Below, piece by piece: positions 56,959 to 64,000 of a stretch of 64,000 nt of DNA. Under the pieces are notes generated by a model that worked only from the letters and a program-made list of their open reading frames with translations, ran no database searches and was not told the DNA's origin. Position numbers and translations under genes: made by a program. Within the stretch, counting starts at the first letter, position 1, and every line of letters starts with the position of its first letter. This DNA comes from a bacterium (GTDB taxonomy: Bacteria > AUK180). The stretch covers positions 84,440 to 148,439 of the forward strand of contig JAGLGN010000006.1 in assembly GCA_023144005.1 (NCBI GenBank), read 5' to 3'.

Positions 56959-58629
56959 TCATTCCGACTTCGTCTTATTCAATCCCTTTATTACATGTAC
57001 GCATTCGTTGAAGTAATTGCTTAGGGATTCAGGGAAATTACTGTCATATTGAAATCCTTTCAAAGTATTTCCTTTACTATCAAGCATAACAATGGTCGCC
57101 CATGGATATTTAGGGTATTCATCCGTATAATAATATCCGAATGTCCGCTCCGGCTCTATATTGAAAAATACGTTGGCATCAGAAAGTTCGTAAAACAGTG
57201 CCGAATTCCCAATCTCTTCAACATTGGGATTTGTGACAATTATATTTACATCAAAATCTCGGTTTAATACGCAAAATTCAATTGCTTGTTTCATAATCGT
57301 CAGAAATTGGCATTTCCCGTCATTCGGATTTCTTGTCAAAATCAGAAAATGATAATTCTTCTCTTTATTTAATTTATCCGTTATTCTATATTCTTCATTA
57401 TTGAAATCTTTAAAAATATGTTTAGAAGTGATCGTTTCATCTTTCCTGTTATATTCCTTTTCCCTAATATAGTTCATATTGTCGAATTGATCAGGGTACA
57501 GTTCTTTCACTTCTTCTGCTATTACAAATTTGCTCCTCTTTATTTTTTTCGCTTCTCTTACTTTTCCGTCAAATGATACGGAATATTTTTCAATCGTTAT
57601 TTTGCCAAGGTCCTCCCACTTTCCGAGATAAACATCCTTCCCCGAAGTCCCTACCATGAACTTGTCTTCAATGCTCGTATGACCTAAATATTTCCTTTCT
57701 TTCAATGAATAAAAATCCAGATACAAAGTATTCTCTCTGCGCCGCGAGACTATAAAGTGGTTTTCACCGAACATCACTGGAAAATGCGTGAAGGTCCACG
57801 AGTCAAGCCATGTAAAGTGTTCTTTTCTGTTGGTTTTCAGATCTTTGTGGGAATAATCCGGAGGGGCTGAATATCCGACCGCGTCGCGAAATGGAACATA
57901 ATGGTTGGGTACTTCGGTATACTCATGTAATAGTTGTCCGTCAAGCGAATACTCTTGAACATTACTTGAGTTCGTTTGCGTAATAATGATTGATTCTCGG
58001 CCTGAGTAGACAAGAAACAAATTGCGCAGATATAACCAGAAATCGTATTTTTCAAGAAAATCCTTCTGACTTTGATCGATTTTGAATATTTCCCTCTCTT
58101 CTCCCGTCACACTATCCATGACTCCGATTCCATCAACCCAATTATATTTCAGCAACTTATTGTTTATGAGCATTCGAAAGCCCGCACTCTGATAATTCGG
58201 CAAATTCATGCTTTTGGTCAGTTTTCCCATAGAATCATATATATTTAATTTTGAATGAATCCCGGATATATTAATTTCTTCATTATCATTTAGAAATATC
58301 AACGGCTCAAAATCCAATAATTCCCCCGGAGCCATCCCATATCTACATATCTTTTCGGACTCGCCGGTTTTCAAATCGACGCGGAAGATATCATGTGTGC
58401 CGATTTTCATGAATAGGTAATGGTTTCGTAGAATAAGGAATTGGGGAGGACTGTAAAAGAAGTATTCCGGATATTCATTGATTGTCTTCCTGGGATCTAT
58501 TGATATTTTTTCTATGGAAATATCAATATTTTCTGTTTTATTCATTCTAATCAATAGATTTCTGCGCGTGCATCCGTAAAATAGTAAAACACTTATCCCG
58601 ATAATAATCAGTACTATTATAGTTCTCAT
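56959..58629 (-). CDS. Lipoprotein with beta-propeller-like region and thioredoxin-like tail
   Basis: 556 residues. MRTIIVLIIIGISVLLFYGC is a lipoprotein signal with Cys20. Residues 50-340 have repeated propeller-like strands of the 6-bladed type (HDIFRVDLKTGESEKICRYGMAPGELLDFEP; KLNIYDSMGKLTKSM; VQEYSLDGQLLHEY). The last 140 residues (YHFLILTRNPNDGKCQFL ... YPWATIVMLDSKGNTLKGF) read like a TlpA-type thioredoxin fold in which the CxxC site has become NDGKC, so redox activity is doubtful. GGGAGG lies five bases before the ATG. AT-rich compared with its neighbours. Function unknown. Confidence 0.78.
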   Translation of the reverse strand: MRTIIVLIIIGISVLLFYGCTRRNLLIRMNKTENIDISIEKISIDPRKTINEYPEYFFYSPPQFLILRNHYLFMKIGTHDIFRVDLKTGESEKICRYGMAPGELLDFEPLIFLNDNEEINISGIHSKLNIYDSMGKLTKSMNLPNYQSAGFRMLINNKLLKYNWVDGIGVMDSVTGEEREIFKIDQSQKDFLEKYDFWLYLRNLFLVYSGRESIIITQTNSSNVQEYSLDGQLLHEYTEVPNHYVPFRDAVGYSAPPDYSHKDLKTNRKEHFTWLDSWTFTHFPVMFGENHFIVSRRRENTLYLDFYSLKERKYLGHTSIEDKFMVGTSGKDVYLGKWEDLGKITIEKYSVSFDGKVREAKKIKRSKFVIAEEVKELYPDQFDNMNYIREKEYNRKDETITSKHIFKDFNNEEYRITDKLNKEKNYHFLILTRNPNDGKCQFLTIMKQAIEFCVLNRDFDVNIIVTNPNVEEIGNSALFYELSDANVFFNIEPERTFGYYYTDEYPKYPWATIVMLDSKGNTLKGFQYDSNFPESLSNYFNECVHVIKGLNKTKSE

Positions 58630-58686
58630 CGAATCCTCCCCGTTAATTTGACAACTTGTGTGCTGTTAGTACATACCAATTCATCC

Positions 58687-59457
58687 CTACGGTTGAAATA
58701 TTGGATCTGGAAGTACTATGGGGTTCGCAAATAATGCATGACATTGACAAACTCCCGCCAACGGACAGTCGCAAATATATGGAACCTTCTGCAATAATAT
58801 CCCACGATAAAATGTTTCATTGTTTACTTCCTGCAGGTTAAATAAAACGTAAAAAATCGGATCGTTAAAAAAGACATCTGGGTTACCTTCCACTTGCAGC
58901 ATGCAGGATCTTTCGCCATAAAGACTCTGTAACCAGGCATATCCTGTTATCTCGGTTACTTCCTCAAAATAATCAACATTAATCAATACTTCCGGGCAAC
59001 CATTTTTCAAAATAAAAAGAGTGGCCTCCAAGGACAAAACTGCGGATTTTTTGTGAGCATCTAAAAGCCATTTTTTTGTAAAGGGTAAAATATCCTTTTC
59101 TATCTTTTGAATTGCAGGGATATTTTTTCCAGCGGCAACTAATCTGATAACAACTTCAAGTTTTGATATCAGTGCATTTTTAACATTGGGATTATTCAAT
59201 GTCAACCGGTCTTCCATAAGTGATGAGTAAACAAGCTTGAGTAAATAATCTTTTTCCATATTAAACATTCTCGGATTTACGGTCGTGTAGTTGTTGATCA
59301 ATGCTTCGTATTTATAATTAGAAGAAGATACTTCTCCACTTACGACCTTGGTCACATAATCGGTTCCGGGGCTCATTACATTTTCAGTAATTTTATCTGA
59401 GCATCCCACAAAAAGCACAAGACTGACGATAACAAACATTAGAAAAATTCTTCTCAT
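58687..59457 (-). CDS. Lipoprotein with FIMAH-like helical segment
   Basis: 256 residues from ATG 59457, fixed by the strong AAAGGAGG upstream; a longer frame to 59661 is spurious. MRRIFLMFVIVSLVLFVGC is a lipoprotein signal with Cys19. Near 115-150 the sequence NALISKLEVVIRLVAAGKNIPAIQKIEKDIL resembles FIMAH-type helical hairpins found next to surface domains. The C-terminus is Cys-rich (VPYICDCPLAGVCQCHA). AT-rich. It may be co-transcribed with the next lipoprotein gene. Family not recognised. Confidence 0.75.
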   Translation of the reverse strand: MRRIFLMFVIVSLVLFVGCSDKITENVMSPGTDYVTKVVSGEVSSSNYKYEALINNYTTVNPRMFNMEKDYLLKLVYSSLMEDRLTLNNPNVKNALISKLEVVIRLVAAGKNIPAIQKIEKDILPFTKKWLLDAHKKSAVLSLEATLFILKNGCPEVLINVDYFEEVTEITGYAWLQSLYGERSCMLQVEGNPDVFFNDPIFYVLFNLQEVNNETFYRGILLQKVPYICDCPLAGVCQCHALFANPIVLPDPIFQP

Positions 59458-59521
59458 TTCTTCCTCCTTTGAAATTTTAACCGATATTTTTCGGAACACA
59501 GCAGCACCATGCTCACACACG

Positions 59522-59550
59522 ACTATACAATTTATATTTTTTAAAGTCAA
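59522..59550 (-). promoter_or_regulatory. Promoter of the FIMAH-like lipoprotein gene
   Basis: Minus strand: -35 TTGACT (59545-59550), spacer 17, -10 TATAGT (59522-59527), the same hexamers as the fur promoter. Leader of about 58 bases ending in AAAGGAGG. Confidence 0.6.
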
Positions 59551-59714
59551 GGTGAAATCGTGAGGGGAAACATGAGAACAATTTCCCATAGCCAGTATGA
59601 GAGTCAAAATGCAATAATTAACACTCAAAACAAATATAGAGTCAGAATATTTCGTTAACAATTCCGCAAGAATGACTACATATGGTGTTATGGAATTTTA
59701 AGAATGTGGTTGCT

Positions 59715-60731
59715 CTAGAACAGAGAATCCGAAGTGGATGGAAGTGTCAAGCCGAGATATTCGACTGCGGAACGGGAGACAACACGGCCGCGGGATGTTC
59801 TTTTCAGAAATCCGATCTGTATCAGATAGGGTTCATAGACATCTTCAAGCGTCTCGCGCGCTTCAGAAAGTGCGATGGCAAGAGTATCGATCCCTACCGG
59901 CCCGCCATCATATTTTTCGATGATGAACCTCAAAATTCTCTTGTCAATATCATCCAACCCCATCGCGTCTATCTTCAGCTTCTCGAGGGCATAATGCGTT
60001 ATCTCTTTACCTATACTGCCGTCGCCTTTTACCTGAGCGTAATCGCGGACACGTTTTAAGAGCCGGATGGCGATCCTCGGCGTACCTCTGGACCTGCGGG
60101 AGATCTCAAGAGCAGAAGGCTTGTCTATACCTATCCCAAGGACATCAGCATCACGCATGGTGATCAAGGCAAGATCCTCCGGGCCGTAAAAATCCAATCT
60201 GTTGATTATACCGAAACGGTCACGAAGCGGGCCTGTGAGCATTCCCGCTCTTGTGGTCGCTCCGATCAATGTGAAATGAGGCACATCCAGCCGCAGAGTT
60301 TTGGCGGACGGCCCCTGTCCGATGATGATGTCAAGGGCATAATCCTCCATCGCGGGATAAAGCGTTTCCTCAACGGATCGGTTCAAGCGGTGAATCTCAT
60401 CAATAAAGAGTATGTCTCTCTCATCAAGATTGGTAAGTATCGAGGCAATATCCTTTTTTCTCTCCATCGCCGGGCCGGTAGTGGTGTGCAGATTCACGCC
60501 GAGTTCGGCAGCCAGTATATAAGCCAGAGTGGTCTTTCCCAGTCCGGGAGGCCCGTAAAGGAGAATATGGTCCATCTGCTCCTTTCTTTCCGAAGCGGCC
60601 TGGACAGCGATCGCGAGCTGGTCTACAACTTCTTTCTGACCGACGAATTCTGATAATCTCTTTGGCCGCAGCCCCTTTTCGAATTCCTCTTCACCACCCA
60701 TTTGTGATGGCCTGTTCAGATGATTAGCCAT
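59715..60731 (-). CDS. ruvB: Holliday junction branch-migration ATPase RuvB
   Basis: 338 residues. Walker [21 protein letters not shown] near 55, Walker [17 protein letters not shown] near 105, arginine-finger region [20 protein letters not shown] near 155, C-terminal winged helix ([13 protein letters not shown]). RuvB hexamers pump DNA through the junction held by RuvA. Overlaps ruvA by eight bases. Confidence 0.98.
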   Translation of the reverse strand: MANHLNRPSQMGGEEEFEKGLRPKRLSEFVGQKEVVDQLAIAVQAASERKEQMDHILLYGPPGLGKTTLAYILAAELGVNLHTTTGPAMERKKDIASILTNLDERDILFIDEIHRLNRSVEETLYPAMEDYALDIIIGQGPSAKTLRLDVPHFTLIGATTRAGMLTGPLRDRFGIINRLDFYGPEDLALITMRDADVLGIGIDKPSALEISRRSRGTPRIAIRLLKRVRDYAQVKGDGSIGKEITHYALEKLKIDAMGLDDIDKRILRFIIEKYDGGPVGIDTLAIALSEARETLEDVYEPYLIQIGFLKRTSRGRVVSRSAVEYLGLTLPSTSDSLF

Positions 60732-61302
60732 CTTTCAAAACCTTCTTTACTATCTCTTCAGCGGAAAGTCCGGGCTTGGCCTTTTGCAGCTTAATTAATC
60801 TTTTGTCAAGAAATTCCGAGTCATATCCCATAGAGGAGAGTCCTTCACGAGCATCGGTGTAGGCATTTGAAAGAGGTTCTTTTGCCTTTTCTTTCATAGA
60901 AATGAATTTCCCGCTTAATTCAAGGATTATTCTGCCGGCACCTTTTTTGCCGATACCGGAGACCTTACACAATGCGTTAATGTCTTCCTGCTCGGCAACT
61001 ACCAGCAATTCGGAGAAAGTAAATTTATCAAGTATGGCTACTGCCGTTTTCGGCCCTACAGAATTAATACCCAGGAGTACACGGAAGGCATTTCTTTCAT
61101 TTTCCGTGGAAAAGCCGTAAAGGTCCATCCCGTCATCACGAGTGCGTAAGTGCGTGTAAAAGCTTACACTATCGCCCTTTTGCACGCCGTTCAGATTTCT
61201 GGAGGTGGTATGAATACCCATAACGATGCCGCTCCCCGTAAGGATAAGCACCATATTCGGCTCGCGCTTACCCCATACCTTTCCATTCACGGCTTCTATC
61301 AT
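60724..61302 (-). CDS. ruvA: Holliday junction protein RuvA
   Basis: 192 residues from ATG 61302 ([16 protein letters not shown]), the family start; this gives the usual four-base overlap with ruvC. OB domain to about 65, then helix-hairpin-helix pairs ([35 protein letters not shown]) and the RuvB-binding third domain ([16 protein letters not shown]). Confidence 0.96.
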   Translation of the reverse strand: MIEAVNGKVWGKREPNMVLILTGSGIVMGIHTTSRNLNGVQKGDSVSFYTHLRTRDDGMDLYGFSTENERNAFRVLLGINSVGPKTAVAILDKFTFSELLVVAEQEDINALCKVSGIGKKGAGRIILELSGKFISMKEKAKEPLSNAYTDAREGLSSMGYDSEFLDKRLIKLQKAKPGLSAEEIVKKVLKDG

Positions 61303-61784
61303 TTCAATACCTTTATCTTTCGCGAGTAGAGATGGCATATTCCCGCAGCAACGGCATCCGCCGCATCATCGGGTTTAGGGATCTCCTTAAGGCCCGTCAA
61401 TCTCATCACCATCTCCTGCACCTGCCTCTTTCCGGCGCGGCCGTAACCGGTGACCGCGACCTTGATCTCATTCGGTGTATAGGAAAATACCGGAATACCC
61501 TTCTGTGCGCCTGTCAGGAGAACGACTCCTCTTGCCTGGCCCACTTGAAATGCGGTTTTCTGATTATTGGTGAAATACAGACTTTCAACAGCCAGCTCCT
61601 CAGGAGAATATTTTTCCAATAACAAGCATAGCTCTTCGTATATACGGAGCAATCTTTGGGGGTCGGCCAGGCTTTTAGAGGTTTCAATAACGCCGAAATC
61701 AATAAGATTTATACGGCTGCCTGCCTTTTCGACCAGAGAAAAGCCCATAAGGGCGATCCCAGGGTCAATGCCCATTATGATCAT
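61299..61784 (-). CDS. ruvC: Holliday junction endonuclease RuvC
   Basis: 161 residues, RNase H fold. Acidic residues in MGIDPGIALMGFSLVE (Asp near 7), VESLYFTNNQKTAFQVGQARG (Glu near 67) and DDAADAVAAGICHLYS (two Asp near 140). It cuts the junction resolved by RuvAB. Overlaps the EF-G-like gene by four bases. Confidence 0.97.
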   Translation of the reverse strand: MIIMGIDPGIALMGFSLVEKAGSRINLIDFGVIETSKSLADPQRLLRIYEELCLLLEKYSPEELAVESLYFTNNQKTAFQVGQARGVVLLTGAQKGIPVFSYTPNEIKVAVTGYGRAGKRQVQEMVMRLTGLKEIPKPDDAADAVAAGICHLYSRKIKVLK

Positions 61785-63856
61785 TCTTTATTGAACAGCT
61801 CCTCCCTCTCTTTTACTATCTTCTGAGAGAGGTTCGAAGGCACGGCCTCATAATGAGAGAATTTCATGGAGTAAAATCCACGGCCGCCTGTCATCGATTT
61901 TAATATATTTATATAGGTGAACATCTCGGCTAAAGGAACACGAGCGGATATCACTACCTTGCCGCCTTTTTTCTGTTCTGTGCCCTGTATCTTTCCCCTT
62001 CTTCCCGAAAGATCTCCCATAATGTCGCCCTGATTTTCCTCAGGAGAGGTTATGAAGAAGTCATAGATCGGCTCAAGAAGGATCATTTTTGCTTTTTCAC
62101 ATGCATTTTTAAAGCCCATGGATCCGGCTACCTGAAAAGCCATATCCGAAGAGTCAACAGTATGATAAGAACCGTCATAAAGGATCACCTTGACATTTAC
62201 CACAGGATATCCGGCAAGAGCGCCCTTTTCCATTGCGCCTTTTACGCCCTTCTCTACAGAAGGAATGAAATTCTTGGGAATGGATCCACCGACAACGGCG
62301 TTCACGAATTCAAATCCTTCCGAACATGGCTCTAATTTTATCCAAGTATCTCCAAATTGTCCGCGTCCGCCGGACTGTTTTTTATACCTGCCCTGCGCCT
62401 CAGCTGAAGCAGTTATCGTTTCTCTGTAAGGAACCTGGGGATTGGCGGTGTCAACCTCCACTCCGAATTTCCTTTTTATCTTCTCAAGTATCATACTCAC
62501 ATGTGTATCACCCATTCCTGATATGATGAAATCTCCGAATTCCTTGTCCATATACGATTTAAAAGAAGGGTCTTCCCTTGATATCTTGTTAAGGGCGATC
62601 GAAACCTTCTCCTGATCATCTTTTGACTTGGGCTGAATCGCCAATGAGTAGATCGGTTCGGGGAATTCGATCCCGGGAACCTGCAGCTGCGCAGCTTTTC
62701 CGCAGATCGAATCCATCGTTTCGGTAACTTTTAGCTTAACAAATGATACGATATCGCCGGCTGATGCCTCATCGATATTGTCTTTCTTATCTCCAAGAAG
62801 CACATAGAGCTGTCCGGATTTCTCTGCTTTCTCTTTATTCAAATTGTAGAAATCGGTGCCGGCTGCGACCTTTCCCGTGATCACCTTGGTGGTAACGACA
62901 TCCCCAAGATGCGCATCTGAAAGGGTCTTGAACACATATGCGGTGAAAGGCGAAGCTTCATTCCGGGCTAATTCAACCTGCTCTTCTCCCTTTAATAGAC
63001 CGGCAGGCTTAAAATCAGAATATTTTGGAAAATACGCCGAAACTATATCCATAAAAGCGTCAACTCCGCCGTTTTTCACGGCCGATGAGACAAATAAGGG
63101 GCGGAATTTTCCGGCAGCAAGGCCCAATTTTAATCCCGTTGCGATATCCTTTTCGTCCAATTCCATGGTCTCGAGATATTTCTCGGTCAATTCATCCGAT
63201 GACTCCGCGATCGCCTCTATCATTTTCTCCCTGAAGGATTCAGCAATATCTTTGTGCTCCGCGGGAATATCTGTGATCTCCGGCTTACCGGAAGCGTCTT
63301 TATACATATGCGCCTTCATGGTCAGCAGATTTATTATTCCCTTGAAATTTCCCTTCTCACCGATAGGAATGGTCAATGGGGCAATACCCGTGGTCGAATA
63401 TGATTCGATATCCTTAAAGGCCTTCTGCCATTCTGAGTTTTCTCTGTCTATGCCGTTTATTATAAAAATAACGGGTTTGTCTCTGTCTTCCGCCAATTCC
63501 AGGGATTTCTCCAATCCCACTTCGATCGCGGACGCGGGGTTGATGAACAGCGCCGCAATATCAGCGGCAAATAATCCCGAAATGATCTCGCCTTGAAAAT
63601 CAAGGAATCCTGGTGCGTCTACTATCTGTATCTTCTTGTCCATGTGCTCGACATAACCCATTGAAAGGTTAATTGATTGTCCTCTGTTCTGCTCTTCCAC
63701 TTCAAAATCCAGTACTGTATTCTTTTCCTGGGTTTTCCCCATCCTGTTTATCAGTCCGGCATTAAAGAACATGGTCTCGGCAAACGAAGTTTTTCCGCTG
63801 CTCATATGCCCAAAAAATCCAATGGTTATCTTCTTGTCTGATGTATATACTTTCAT
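61781..63856 (-). CDS. EF-G-like translational GTPase (FusA2 type)
   Basis: 691 residues from ATG 63856, with AGGAGG seven bases upstream; GTG 63859 is an alternative. P-loop GHMSSGKTSFAE, G3 VDAPGFLDFQGE and G4 IINGIDREN are present. In canonical EF-G the G3 reads DTPGH; here Phe replaces the catalytic His, and NKxD has become NGID. Domains IV-V follow (YKKQSGGRGQFGDTWIKLEP; MFTYINILKSMTGGRGFYSMKFSHYE). These features match the EF-G-like subfamily whose role differs from the main translocase. It lies between yebC and ruvC. Confidence 0.9.
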   Translation of the reverse strand: MKVYTSDKKITIGFFGHMSSGKTSFAETMFFNAGLINRMGKTQEKNTVLDFEVEEQNRGQSINLSMGYVEHMDKKIQIVDAPGFLDFQGEIISGLFAADIAALFINPASAIEVGLEKSLELAEDRDKPVIFIINGIDRENSEWQKAFKDIESYSTTGIAPLTIPIGEKGNFKGIINLLTMKAHMYKDASGKPEITDIPAEHKDIAESFREKMIEAIAESSDELTEKYLETMELDEKDIATGLKLGLAAGKFRPLFVSSAVKNGGVDAFMDIVSAYFPKYSDFKPAGLLKGEEQVELARNEASPFTAYVFKTLSDAHLGDVVTTKVITGKVAAGTDFYNLNKEKAEKSGQLYVLLGDKKDNIDEASAGDIVSFVKLKVTETMDSICGKAAQLQVPGIEFPEPIYSLAIQPKSKDDQEKVSIALNKISREDPSFKSYMDKEFGDFIISGMGDTHVSMILEKIKRKFGVEVDTANPQVPYRETITASAEAQGRYKKQSGGRGQFGDTWIKLEPCSEGFEFVNAVVGGSIPKNFIPSVEKGVKGAMEKGALAGYPVVNVKVILYDGSYHTVDSSDMAFQVAGSMGFKNACEKAKMILLEPIYDFFITSPEENQGDIMGDLSGRRGKIQGTEQKKGGKVVISARVPLAEMFTYINILKSMTGGRGFYSMKFSHYEAVPSNLSQKIVKEREELFNKE

Positions 63857-63858
63857 CA

Positions 63859-64000
63859 CTATTCCTCCTCTAAATCCATATCATCCGGAATATCCAGATT
63901 TGAAAAAATATTTGCTACGTCATCCAGGTCGTCTAGTAGCGAGAGAACCCTCAAGACCTTTTTGGTATTGTTCTCATCAATACTTACCAGATTCTGCGCA
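63859..64000 (-). CDS. yebC: YebC/PmpR-type regulator, C-terminal end (continues beyond window)
   Basis: The last 46 codons are visible: VSIDENNTKKVLRVLSLL, DDLDDVANIFSNLDIPDDM and the stop TAG at 63859-63861. The pattern DDLDDVxNxxSNxDIP is the hallmark end of YebC/TACO1 proteins, which act in translation of proline-rich stretches and in gene regulation. The next gene begins two bases after the stop. YebC next to ruvC is common. Confidence 0.88.
   Translation of the reverse strand, partial: AQNLVSIDENNTKKVLRVLSLLDDLDDVANIFSNLDIPDDMDLEEE

Overview
The window comes from a diderm (Gram-negative-type) bacterium of moderate GC content that I cannot place to a phylum. Evidence for an outer membrane is LpxC, lipobox proteins, MreBCD with a periplasmic-type PPIase, LPS-type glycosyltransferases and large secreted proteins. 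An anaerobic or oxygen-sensitive lifestyle is suggested by a Fur/PerR-rubrerythrin operon and by ThiH, the radical-SAM route to dehydroglycine. Most genes lie on the minus strand. The plus-strand genes are fur-rbr-wHTH and the PPIase-tyrS-glnA set.

Layout: 1-10214 holds the 5' part of an RHS/YD-repeat protein and a 2879-residue secreted protein with four lamin-tail domains, a pair of phospholipase-D HKD motifs, a TolB-like propeller and a FlgD/sorting-like tail. 10479-11618 is the peroxide-defence operon. 12552-25882 is one continuous minus-strand run: dnaN, dciA, gyrB, gyrA, a TPR lipoprotein, mutS2, a membrane protein, tex and a purine permease; dnaA and recF are not in it. 26707-27579 is lpxC. 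28191-32440 is a TPR protein, mreB, mreC, a MreD-like protein and a Ca2+/cation antiporter, divergent from PPIase-tyrS-glnA (32540-36911). 36901-47175 is an eight-gene overlapping run: pilB/gspE, aspS, phoH, pgpH, ybeY, an SsnA-like amidohydrolase and two glycosyltransferases. 47680-52771 carries a YfiM-like protein, the set adenosine-specific kinase/asparaginase/OGG glycosylase, and a BatA/DUF58 pair. 52850-55576 is thiSGHE. 55864-59457 holds three lipoproteins, two of them AT-rich. 59715-64000 is yebC (partial), an EF-G-like GTPase and ruvCAB.

The most unusual content is between genes. The long gaps (11.6-12.5, 26.4-26.7, 27.6-28.2, 47.2-47.7, 48.0-48.1 and 56.7-56.9 kb) are mosaics of short repeat modules: degenerate period-7 and period-8 arrays, a 115-bp hairpin unit present twice in opposite orientation, a GTCATCC...GGATCC module, palindromes, and a roughly 400-bp composite element present twice. 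Differences between the two copies of that element mostly preserve its small hairpins, and I recognise no known family.

Other points worth a look are QRDR residues in both gyrase subunits that match quinolone-resistance positions in E. coli, several strong promoters placed so close to the start codon that the mRNA should be leaderless, and an EF-G-like GTPase without the catalytic histidine. I saw no tRNA, rRNA, CRISPR array or complete insertion sequence.
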